From contig NZ_JAEMHL010000001.1 in the NCBI RefSeq assembly GCF_016458305.1, positions 744,001 to 808,000 on the forward strand: a stretch of 64,000 nucleotides of DNA. Reading direction: 5' to 3'. The DNA is from Geomonas anaerohicana. Its GTDB lineage: Bacteria; Desulfobacterota; Desulfuromonadia; Geobacterales; Geobacteraceae. This document shows positions 54,653-62,121 of the stretch, one piece after another (position 1 is the stretch's first letter; every line of letters starts with the position of its first letter). Made by a program: the position numbers and the translations under genes. Below the pieces are notes generated by a model that saw nothing but the letters and a program-made list of their open reading frames with translations, did not search any database and was not told the origin of the DNA.

Positions 54653-54887
54653 GCTTCTTTATCTCCTCGATGCTGATGAGATTTGCCTCCTCCTGTACTA
54701 CCAGAAGCAGGCGCCAATCGCCCACCCGAAAGCGATGAGTGTATCGATGGTCCACCATTGCTTTTATGTTGGGACAGGCAGGAAAGTCTGCGAGAGTCCG
54801 CGTCGCCATGAGGATGCGCTGCTGGACGGACCGGTCGCCGAGCTTTCTGAGTTGCTTGACCGCCTTTGACTGCCACACGATCTCCAT
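54633..54887 (-). CDS. RelE/HigB-family toxin
   Basis: 84 residues with the RelE fold pattern: VWQSKAVKQLRKL helices, then strands KAMVDHRYTHRFRVGDWRLLLVV, ending IEEIKKRDERTY with the basic and Tyr residues typical of mRNA-interferase members. Toxin before antitoxin is the HigBA order. A consensus-like promoter ends only 3 bp before the ATG, implying a leaderless message and explaining the lack of a Shine-Dalgarno. Confidence 0.88.
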   Translation of the reverse strand: MEIVWQSKAVKQLRKLGDRSVQQRILMATRTLADFPACPNIKAMVDHRYTHRFRVGDWRLLLVVQEEANLISIEEIKKRDERTY

Positions 54888-54890
54888 GCC

Positions 54891-54919
54891 ATTATAACCT
54901 AATATAACTCTTTGGACAA
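54891..54919 (-). promoter_or_regulatory. Toxin-antitoxin promoter, apparently leaderless
   Basis: On the minus strand: TTGTCC (54919-54914), 17-bp spacer, TATAAT (54896-54891), then three bases and the ATG at 54887. Transcription should begin at or inside the start codon. The inverted repeat TTATA-TTAGGT-TATAA overlaps the -10 and is a likely antitoxin operator. Confidence 0.75.
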
Positions 54920-54941
54920 CGAGTCGTCTGCAGTGCCATCA

Positions 54942-56102
54942 TCATGGGACGACGATGCGGTAGATGGTGCCGCTGCCGTAGTCGGCGAGATAGAGTTCGC
55001 CATCCTCGTCTTCCCCGAAGGTGGAAATGGCGTAGGGCGTGTCGACCAGCAGCTTGACCTGCCACGTGCCGCCGACCCTGCGCAGCCCCCAGATGCGGCC
55101 GCTGCAGAAATCCCCGTACAGGTAGGTGCCGTGCAACGCCTCTGACTTGCCCCGGTAGACGTAACCGCCGGTGACCGAGCAGTCACCCTTGCCGTGGCGG
55201 TAGACCGCGACGGGGAGGGTGAGACCGGACTGCTTGCAGTCGGGTTTTTTGAAGCAGCGGTCCCCTTCCATGATGTTCCAGCCGTAGTTGGCGCCGGCCC
55301 CGGAACCGGCGGGCTGGAAGTCGATCTCCTCCACCTCGTCCTGGCCGACGTCGGCGATATAGAGGTCACCGGTGCCGCGATCGAAGGAAAAACGCCAGGG
55401 ATTGCGCAGGCCTAAGGCCCAGATCTCGTTGCCGAAGGGGTTTTTCGGCAGCCGGTAGCGGGACGGGTCCGATGTCACATCTATGCGCAGGATCTTGCCC
55501 AGCAGGGTGTCGAGCCGCTGCCCGTTGCCGTGCGGGTCGCCGCCGCTGCCGCCGTCACCCATCCCGATGTAGAGCAGCCCGTCTGGGCCGAAGGCGAGTT
55601 GGCCGCCGTTATGGTTGGCATAGGGCTGGACGATGGTGAGCAGTTGTTTCCGGCTGGCCGGGTCGGCGCGGTCCGGCCTGTCGCCCACCTTGAAGCTGGC
55701 GATGACCGTGTTGCCGATGCCGGTCCTGTCGGTGTAGTCGACGTAGAAGGTTTTGCTGGAGGCGAAGTCGGGTGGGAAGGCGAGGCCGAGCAGTCCCCGC
55801 TCGCCCCCGGACTTCACCAGCGCGGTTATGTCCAGGAAGGGAACTGGATCGAGCGCGCCGTTACGGATGATCCTGATCCTGCCCGGTTGCTCGAGCACGA
55901 AGAGCCGTTTGCTGCCGTCTCTGGCGCTGACGATGGATGTGGGCTGTTTGAGCCCCCTGACTACCGGCGTCAGCGCGAGCTTGGCGGGGAAACCCGCGCT
56001 TGCCGGCGCCGCGGCATGGGCGCCGCCGGTGCTGACAGCAAGGCAGAGGGAAACGGCAATGGCATGGAGCGCGGTTGGCAGCCAGGATCTCTTGCAACGC
56101 AT
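54942..56102 (-). CDS. PQQ-dependent sugar dehydrogenase-type beta-propeller, secreted
   Basis: Cleavable signal peptide (to about HAAA, residue 32). A six-bladed propeller of the soluble glucose/sorbosone dehydrogenase family follows. Motifs seen are RLFVLEQPGRIRII, GERGLLGLAFPPDF, NHNGGQLAFGPDGLLYIGMGDGG (the catalytic His-containing segment), GLRNPWRFSFD, DVGQDEVEEID, and GANYGWNIMEG. Likely oxidises a sugar or related substrate in the periplasm if PQQ is available; many family members have unknown substrates. ATG 56102 follows GGAGG by 5 bases; GTG 56108 is less likely. Confidence 0.9.
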   Translation of the reverse strand: MRCKRSWLPTALHAIAVSLCLAVSTGGAHAAAPASAGFPAKLALTPVVRGLKQPTSIVSARDGSKRLFVLEQPGRIRIIRNGALDPVPFLDITALVKSGGERGLLGLAFPPDFASSKTFYVDYTDRTGIGNTVIASFKVGDRPDRADPASRKQLLTIVQPYANHNGGQLAFGPDGLLYIGMGDGGSGGDPHGNGQRLDTLLGKILRIDVTSDPSRYRLPKNPFGNEIWALGLRNPWRFSFDRGTGDLYIADVGQDEVEEIDFQPAGSGAGANYGWNIMEGDRCFKKPDCKQSGLTLPVAVYRHGKGDCSVTGGYVYRGKSEALHGTYLYGDFCSGRIWGLRRVGGTWQVKLLVDTPYAISTFGEDEDGELYLADYGSGTIYRIVVP

Positions 56103-56434
56103 AGACACCTCCCCGGGCGGGTTCTCAAGCTGCAGCGGATGAACGCGGCAAGTATATCCGGCGCGGGGGCGATGTCCACGCAGGCAGAAGCTGGCAAGGA
56201 TGCTGTCATCTGCTTGGATTGTTTGGGGACCGTGCCGTTATCCTATCTCCCCCTCCCTTGACGGGAGGGGGAACCAAAAGCAGTTCTTCTACAAACCCTT
56301 ACCATGGCGGGCGGGGATGGTCTGGCGAGGGTTCACATATTTACATTGATAGTAATTAACGGCGCGTGCTATGCTGCGCCTGCCGGAGGCAAGCTGGCTC
56401 GTGATGTGCCAAGCGGTCGATAACAGGAGGGATT
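56103..56434. other. Intergenic region with hairpin repeat and possible promoter
   Basis: CCCCCTCCC-TTGAC-GGGAGGGGG (about 56250-56273) belongs to the C/G-run palindrome group. TTGATA (about 56346) and TATGCT (about 56370) with an 18-bp spacer could drive the gene at 56435. No gene seen. Confidence 0.5.
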
Positions 56435-57457
56435 ATGAACAGGTGGATGGTCAACGTTGTCCTGGCGCTCATGCTCTCGCTCGCCTTGTCTCTTCCTGCA
56501 GGCGCAGTGACGGCGTGGTGGCTTGAGCCGGGGATAATGGTCGAGGCGGACGAGGCGGTCACTCCTGCCGCTACGACCGGGCAACCGCTCGCCGTTACCA
56601 GCGCCAACAACTCGCTCAGCACCGCCCGTGCCTTAAAGGTCGGGGGCGCGCCGGTGGACGGTGTCATCGTGGCGGGAATGAAAAGCTGGTTCGCAGTCGC
56701 GGCCGAAGACGGCCCGGGTTACATCCGCATCGGATCGGCCGGGCCGCTACTGGTCGAGGATGCCGTCGAACTACCCGGTAAGGAAGCAGCGGCTCCAGGC
56801 CCGTGGTCGCGCAAGAGTGTCGCACCTCAACACGGGGCCAGGCTGATAGAAACCTCCATGATCTCCATTACCGACCTCGCCCGCATCCGAAAGGCTCGGC
56901 GCGGGTTGATCCGGCTCAGCACCGAGAGCACCACGCCGGTCGCATACCGGATCTCCTTCGTTGCCGAGCTTCCGGAGAGCCGGATCGGGTCCGCTTACGG
57001 CCCGGGGAGCGCCGCCAACCAGTACCTCCTGGCCCTTGCCAACGGCGGCCCCTTGACCGACCTGTACCGCACCACCCGCATCCGTTACAGCAGGGAAGGT
57101 GCCATGGCGCTTCGGGAACAGCTGTTCGGCAAAGGCGATGCCGCCTCCCAGTTTTTCCGGGTGCACCAAAAGGATCCTGCCCTCGACCCCAATGTCAGCG
57201 ACGGGCTCCCTCTCCAGCACATCATTCTTTCGGATGACCTGGGCCGGCACTGGGCCTTCCTGATCACCTGTGAGCAGCGCGACGGGCTGTGGGTGGTGGT
57301 CGACGCCCGCAAGGACCCGGGGCTAAGCGATGCAGAGGTGGCGGCCATCGTCCGCCGCGACCAGGAGGCAAGCGGCAATTTCAGGAGCGGTGAGGTAGCC
57401 AGGGGGAGCGGGGCTGCCGCCAAACCACTGTCGGCAGGGAAGGCAAAGAGCAAATAA
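56435..57457 (+). CDS. Secreted protein of unknown function
   Basis: 340 residues with a clear signal peptide (VVLALMLSLALSLPAGAVTA, cleavage near residue 25). The mature part has no membrane helix and no recognisable domain. A basic, disordered C-terminus (RGSGAAAKPLSAGKAKSK) ends it. Conserved-looking blocks are YLLALANGGPLTDLYRTTRIRYSREG and QHIILSDDLGRHWAFLITCE. AGGAGGG precedes ATG 56435. The iron-permease-like gene follows 59 bp downstream and may be cotranscribed. Confidence 0.72.
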   Translation: MNRWMVNVVLALMLSLALSLPAGAVTAWWLEPGIMVEADEAVTPAATTGQPLAVTSANNSLSTARALKVGGAPVDGVIVAGMKSWFAVAAEDGPGYIRIGSAGPLLVEDAVELPGKEAAAPGPWSRKSVAPQHGARLIETSMISITDLARIRKARRGLIRLSTESTTPVAYRISFVAELPESRIGSAYGPGSAANQYLLALANGGPLTDLYRTTRIRYSREGAMALREQLFGKGDAASQFFRVHQKDPALDPNVSDGLPLQHIILSDDLGRHWAFLITCEQRDGLWVVVDARKDPGLSDAEVAAIVRRDQEASGNFRSGEVARGSGAAAKPLSAGKAKSK

Positions 57458-57516
57458 AGCGGGCACCGCGAGAGGGGCTTGCGGCTCGCCCGACACACGA
57501 ATCAACAGGAGGAGTA

Positions 57517-57936
57517 ATGGAACAGCACATGTCACGTTTCAGCCGCTTCGCCACCTGGGCTTCCCATACCTCGGGACACCCCTCCTCCTTCATATTCGCC
57601 CTGGCGATCATCGTGGTCTGGGCGGTCACCGGACCGTTGTTCAAGTTCAGCGACACCTGGCAACTGGTCATCAATACCGGCACCACCATCATCACCTTCT
57701 TGATGGTCTTCGTGATCCAGAACACCCAGAACCGCGACTCCGCGGCCACTCAGCTCAAGTTGGACGAGATCATCCGGTCGCTGGACGGGGCGAACAACGC
57801 ACTCCTGAACATGGAAGAGCTGGACGAGAAGGATCTCGAGGTGATCCGGGAAAGCTACCTGAAGCTGGCTGAGGACGCGCGCGCCAACCTGCGCAAGGGA
57901 AGAAAACAAAAACATGCGAGTCCCCCCGCGGTTTAA
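57517..57936 (+). CDS. Low-affinity iron permease family protein
   Basis: 139 residues. FSRFATWASHTSGHPSSFIFALAIIVVWAVTGPLFKFSDTWQL is the hallmark start of the Fet4-like iron permease family, with two membrane helices (about 22-42 and 50-70). The family motif FVIQNTQNRD is followed by LKLDEIIRSLDGA. Bacterial members are short; a transport role is inferred only from distant similarity to yeast Fet4. AGGAGGAG precedes ATG 57517. A small membrane-protein gene follows 54 bp later. Confidence 0.88.
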   Translation: MEQHMSRFSRFATWASHTSGHPSSFIFALAIIVVWAVTGPLFKFSDTWQLVINTGTTIITFLMVFVIQNTQNRDSAATQLKLDEIIRSLDGANNALLNMEELDEKDLEVIRESYLKLAEDARANLRKGRKQKHASPPAV

Positions 57937-57990
57937 GGCAGCATGTGCCGGCGGCGGATGGACTGATTACTTATTGGCAGGGAGGGGGTT

Positions 57991-58155
57991 ATGTCGACAC
58001 CACTAATTGCTCTGGCGGCGATCCTGGCGTTCTTCGCCGTCGTCATCATTCCGTTCATGTTCATGAAAAGCGGTCAGCAGCCGACCGTCGAGCCGCAGCA
58101 CGACCATGGTGACCATGCGAAGAAGGCTGCCCGGAAGAAGAAAAAGAGACGGTAA
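57991..58155 (+). CDS. Small membrane protein with His-rich and polybasic tail (54 aa)
   Basis: ATG 57991 follows GGGAGGGGG. One membrane helix (about 5-27, PLIALAAILAFFAVVIIPFMF) is followed by a soluble tail carrying H40, H43 and H46 (QHDHGDHAKK) and a run of Lys/Arg to the end. I do not recognise it. The His-Asp cluster beside an iron-permease-like gene suggests metal contact, but this is only inference. A half copy of the palindromic repeat begins 14 bp after the stop. Confidence 0.65.
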   Translation: MSTPLIALAAILAFFAVVIIPFMFMKSGQQPTVEPQHDHGDHAKKAARKKKKRR

Positions 58156-58168
58156 TGCGCCGGTGCAA

Positions 58169-58198
58169 GGGGACAGGCACCTGGCGGAGCCAGTCCCC
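58169..58198. repeat. Half copy of the GGGGACAGGCACC palindromic repeat
   Basis: GGGGACAGGCACC…GGAGCCAGTCCCC, identical in sequence to the copy at 24555-24584. It fills the space between two convergent stop codons (58155 and 58201) and may serve as a transcription barrier. Confidence 0.85.
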
Positions 58199-58200
58199 CG

Positions 58201-61200
58201 TTATTTCGCGATGGCGTTGAATTCCACGCGGCTGCGGCTCGCGGTCTCCTTTTCGGGCGCCTTGTAGATGTTGTCGCTTGCCTGGAACAGTTTTTCCGGC
58301 GGCAGCCCTCCCTTGGCAACCAGGTACTTGATCACGGTGGCGCTGCGCTCCCGCGCCAGCGACTGCAATTCGTTCTCGCCGACCACCGTGTTGGCGACGA
58401 TCAGTTTCTTCATCTCGTTGTCGGGCAGGTCCTTCACCATTCCCAGCGCGTTGCGCGGCTTCGGGAACTTCTCCTTCTTGTAGACGGCCTTCAGGAACTT
58501 CGAATATTCCTCTGCGGTGAGCTGAACGTTTTCGCTGCTGTCGCCTTCCCTGGTCTGCTGCTCCTTGACCAGGTGGAGGAACTTCTCGTTCTTCACCTTG
58601 CGCGTCAAAAGTTCCTGCCGATAACCCTCCGGATCTTTCCCCTTGTCCACGAATCCCTTGATCTCCACCTTGAGCCCCGGACGGTCCGCAAGCACTTTGG
58701 CCAACTGGGTCAGCTTCTTTTCCTCGTCGGCCGGCAGATCGCTGGAGCCGGGTTGGAAATTGATGACGCTGAAATCCTGGCCGCTGCCGCCCAGCGAGGA
58801 GAGCAGGGCGAAGGGGGAGGTGGCGGCCTTCACCAGCAGGTTCTTCAGCACCTGTCCGATCAGGCCCCAGATGCTGAACTGGGGATCATCGGTGCGGCCG
58901 GTCACCGGGAGGTCGAGGTGGATCTCCCCGTTGCGGTCCTTGAGCAGGGCGACGGCAAGCCTCACCGGAAGACTGGTGGCCTGGCTGCTCTCCACCTTCT
59001 TGCCGAAGGTGAACTGGTCGATGAAGACCTTGTTTTCCGAGGTGAGCTGTTTTCTCTCGATGAGGTACTTGAGATCGAGGAACAGCTTTCCCTTGTCGAT
59101 GGCGTAGCCGAGGTAGGTGCCGGAGTAGGGGGTGACCGGGGAAAGTTCGATGTCGCGGAACGAAATCTTTAGGTCTACGAAGAGGTCGTCGCGCAGCGGG
59201 TTGAGTCTGCCGGTGATCTGCATCGGCGAGTGGTTCTCCAGGTTGCCGCGCAGGTCGACGTCCGCGAACTTCGACTCCTCGGAGGTCAGCCCGCTCACCC
59301 GCCCACCCAGGTTGTAGAAGGTGCTGTTGAAGGTCTGGGGCAGATGGTTGTCGGTGAAGGCCAGGGTCCCGTTCTGGATGGTGACGCTGCCGACGGAGAC
59401 CTGCCGCTGTGGTGCCGGTGGCGATGCGGGTGACGGTGCGGCGCTAACCGTGGCAACCGTCGCAACCGCAGCAGTTGTGACGACTGGCGCGGGTTTCGTC
59501 CCTGCTGGTGCGGAAGCCTGGACCCTCGCCGGGAGGGTGGCCGGCTCCTTCTTCACCAGGTCCTGCAGGTTCAGGGTCCCATCCCTCCTGATGATGATGC
59601 GCGAGTAGACGTCGTTCAGTGCCACTTCGCGGATGGTGAGCGAGAACGGGTCGAGGTCGCCCTGGAATTCGTCGAACTGCAGGCTCTCCCACTTGAGGAG
59701 GTCCTGTTCTGCCACGGCGTCGATGCTGTGGAAGTCGCGCACCCCGGCGTTGCCCCGGAAGCTCCCCTTTGCCTTGCCGTCCTTCAGGGCGAGATCGAGG
59801 TTCATGTTGGTGTCCAGCGCCCCCCCTATCACCGAGAAGTTGAAGGTGTCAGGGAAGTAGGGCTCGAAGTCGGCGATGGGGAGCCGGGATACGGCGACGC
59901 TCCCGCGGTAGCGGAACGGAGCCGGGGTGACCGTGCCGTTCAGCTTAAGCGCCGCCCCCTTGCCGTAGGTGGTGGAGAAGCGCAGGGGCGCCGGGGCGAA
60001 CTTCGGACCCTGCAGGTTGGCAAGGGTCAGGTTCGTGTTGCGCAGGGTGAAGCGCGGCGGCTCTTCGAAGGTCTTGTCGGTGAAGGCGAAGTTCAGTTTT
60101 TCCAGTTGGATCTGCTTCAGGTGGTACGAGAAAGGCTTGACGGTTCGGGGAGGGGGCGCTTCGCCCCTTCGCGCTGCAGCGTGGGGAGAGCCTGCCCCGC
60201 TGCGCGGTGCGGCCGGTTGGTCGATGATCAACGACAGCAGCGATAATTTCCCGTCGGCCTCCTTGGAGAGGGAGAGGGAGCCCCGGGACAGGCGGATGTC
60301 GCCGATCTCCATGCGGTTTTCGATCTGACGGAAGGCGGCGTCGTTCACCTGCAGCAAGGCGAGGTCGAAACCCTCTTTCTGGCCGTAGCGGGCGGCAAGA
60401 CCTGCGACCGAGAGGTTGCCATTCTGGACCGTCACCCCGGTGGGCTCGCTGTAGCTCACCTCGCCGGCCAGTGCCACCGTGCCCTGCACCGGCGCGGTCA
60501 GGTAAGAAGTCAAGTACGGCCAGGCGCGCTGGAGCTTCAGCCCCGAAAGTTGGATGGCGGAGGTGACGGCAAGGGGAGTGGTGGAGAATTTCCCTTCCGT
60601 TTTCAGCGTTGTCCCCTCGTCCGGCTTCAGCGAGAGCTGGTAGTTCGCCGCGGTCCCTGCCGCAGTGCTGACGTTATTCGCCGTGAGATCGATGTCCGAG
60701 ATAGTGGTCCTGAAGCCCCCTTTGGGGAGATCGTCCCGGAAGTGGATGGTCGCCTTGCTGCAGGAGAAGGTGGAAACCAGGAGATTCGTCTGCTGCTCGG
60801 CCTCGGCCGGTTTCTTGGGCGCCTCCTCTTTCTTGCCCGCGGGAACGAGCCGGGAGTGCATCCACTCCCCCCGCTGGTTGCGGTCAACGAAGAGCTCCAG
60901 ACCGCTGGCGTTGATGGACTGGAACTGGAAGTTTCTGGCCAGCGCCTCAAGTTGGGTTGCCTTCACCTCCAGCGAGGGGAGGCGGAGCAGCGGCTTCCCT
61001 CCGGGTAGATCCACCGCCACGGTATCCAACCGGGTCAGTCCTTTCAGGGTCAACTCCGGCTTTTTGTCGGCGGAGATGCGGTAGGCGAGGTCGAGGTCGG
61101 CGGTCAGGTTACCCGAGGTAAGGTCGGCCGGTGGCTTGACCGGGTAGTAGGCCACGTATTGGGGGAGGCTTAGTTGCTTCAGCCCGATGTGCACCGAGGT

Positions 61201-61845
61201 TTCCAGCGACTTGCTGAGCGGCTTAAGCTTGCCGGCGAAGCTGAAGGGGGCGCCGTCGACCACCGCCGAGATACGCGGGTCGATGTATTTCTCCGCCAGG
61301 TAGGGGCTGTTGCTGATGAACGGCAGCGCGATGTCCAAGCCGCGGATGCTGTGTTTCCGTCCCCCGCCGACCATGCGGTCATCGAAATCGATCGACCCGT
61401 TTTTCAAACGGATGTTGTTGAGGGAAAAACGCAGCGGTGTTTTCTTCTCGTTCTCCTTTTCCTTGGGTTGCCGCTCGATGATGTCGCTGAAGTTGAACCG
61501 GTTGGGGGCGGTACGGACCAGGTTGACGGCCGGGGTGTCCAGGGTGATCTCCGAGAGGATCAAGGCCCTCTTGAAGATGGATGCCGGCGCGACTGAGGCC
61601 TCCAGGGTTTTGAAGGCGACCAGGGGCGGACCGGTCTTCTCGGCCAGAGTGAAGTCCCTGACGGCGACGTGCAGCGTGAGCGGGTTGATGCTGACCGAGC
61701 CGATGCGCGTAGTGCGACCGGTGGCGTCGTCGATCGCCGCTACAGCCTTGTTTTTTACGATGATAGGCAACACGGCCGCAGTAAAAAGAATGAGGGCGGC
61801 AAGTATTGCGGTGGAAATGAGAAGATATCTGTTGCGCCTTGACAA
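58201..61845 (-). CDS. Giant DUF748/AsmA-like envelope protein with OmpA-like C-terminus
   Basis: 1214 residues. An N-terminal membrane anchor (about 7-29) and VNPLTLHVAVRDFTLAE-type opening are typical of DUF748. Long stretches of beta-strand repeats of the AsmA/TamB kind follow (LDTPAVNLVR, LRLKNGSIDFDD-like and VGSVTIQNGTLAFTD units). The last 170 residues resemble an OmpA-type peptidoglycan-binding domain (FQPGSSDLPADEEKKLTQLAKVL, ARERSATVIKYLV). Two low-complexity linkers (about 555-575 and 785-820) look repeat-derived. AsmA-like proteins are thought to move phospholipids across the periplasm; here that is inference. TTG 61845 has GAGG 6 bases upstream. Confidence 0.85.
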   Translation of the reverse strand: MSRRNRYLLISTAILAALILFTAAVLPIIVKNKAVAAIDDATGRTTRIGSVSINPLTLHVAVRDFTLAEKTGPPLVAFKTLEASVAPASIFKRALILSEITLDTPAVNLVRTAPNRFNFSDIIERQPKEKENEKKTPLRFSLNNIRLKNGSIDFDDRMVGGGRKHSIRGLDIALPFISNSPYLAEKYIDPRISAVVDGAPFSFAGKLKPLSKSLETSVHIGLKQLSLPQYVAYYPVKPPADLTSGNLTADLDLAYRISADKKPELTLKGLTRLDTVAVDLPGGKPLLRLPSLEVKATQLEALARNFQFQSINASGLELFVDRNQRGEWMHSRLVPAGKKEEAPKKPAEAEQQTNLLVSTFSCSKATIHFRDDLPKGGFRTTISDIDLTANNVSTAAGTAANYQLSLKPDEGTTLKTEGKFSTTPLAVTSAIQLSGLKLQRAWPYLTSYLTAPVQGTVALAGEVSYSEPTGVTVQNGNLSVAGLAARYGQKEGFDLALLQVNDAAFRQIENRMEIGDIRLSRGSLSLSKEADGKLSLLSLIIDQPAAPRSGAGSPHAAARRGEAPPPRTVKPFSYHLKQIQLEKLNFAFTDKTFEEPPRFTLRNTNLTLANLQGPKFAPAPLRFSTTYGKGAALKLNGTVTPAPFRYRGSVAVSRLPIADFEPYFPDTFNFSVIGGALDTNMNLDLALKDGKAKGSFRGNAGVRDFHSIDAVAEQDLLKWESLQFDEFQGDLDPFSLTIREVALNDVYSRIIIRRDGTLNLQDLVKKEPATLPARVQASAPAGTKPAPVVTTAAVATVATVSAAPSPASPPAPQRQVSVGSVTIQNGTLAFTDNHLPQTFNSTFYNLGGRVSGLTSEESKFADVDLRGNLENHSPMQITGRLNPLRDDLFVDLKISFRDIELSPVTPYSGTYLGYAIDKGKLFLDLKYLIERKQLTSENKVFIDQFTFGKKVESSQATSLPVRLAVALLKDRNGEIHLDLPVTGRTDDPQFSIWGLIGQVLKNLLVKAATSPFALLSSLGGSGQDFSVINFQPGSSDLPADEEKKLTQLAKVLADRPGLKVEIKGFVDKGKDPEGYRQELLTRKVKNEKFLHLVKEQQTREGDSSENVQLTAEEYSKFLKAVYKKEKFPKPRNALGMVKDLPDNEMKKLIVANTVVGENELQSLARERSATVIKYLVAKGGLPPEKLFQASDNIYKAPEKETASRSRVEFNAIAK

Positions 61846-62121
61846 GGGAAACCTCGATTAGCCTGAGTGTCGTTTCACATACTATAACTTAGCACGTTTG
61901 TGACAAAGCGCACGCAGCATCAGTGGACAGGACGCTGTAGCCCTGAGCTTGCGCACAGAGCGAAGCAGGCACAAATAAAGAATATTCACCATATAAAACA
62001 TTGCCAAGTTCGAATAAAAAGGTGGCAATCCATATCTAGTGGGCTAGAATCGTATTCCAACTGTCTCAAAGTCAAAGTACATGTAGATCCGGTTGATTCG
62101 AGTTCTGGTTAGAGGTAGAAA

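Noticed and set aside
62001-62105. Possible tRNA-like or structured RNA upstream of the last kinase
   Set aside because: GGTTGATTCGAGTTCTGG resembles a T-arm by eye, but no acceptor, D or anticodon stems can be drawn.
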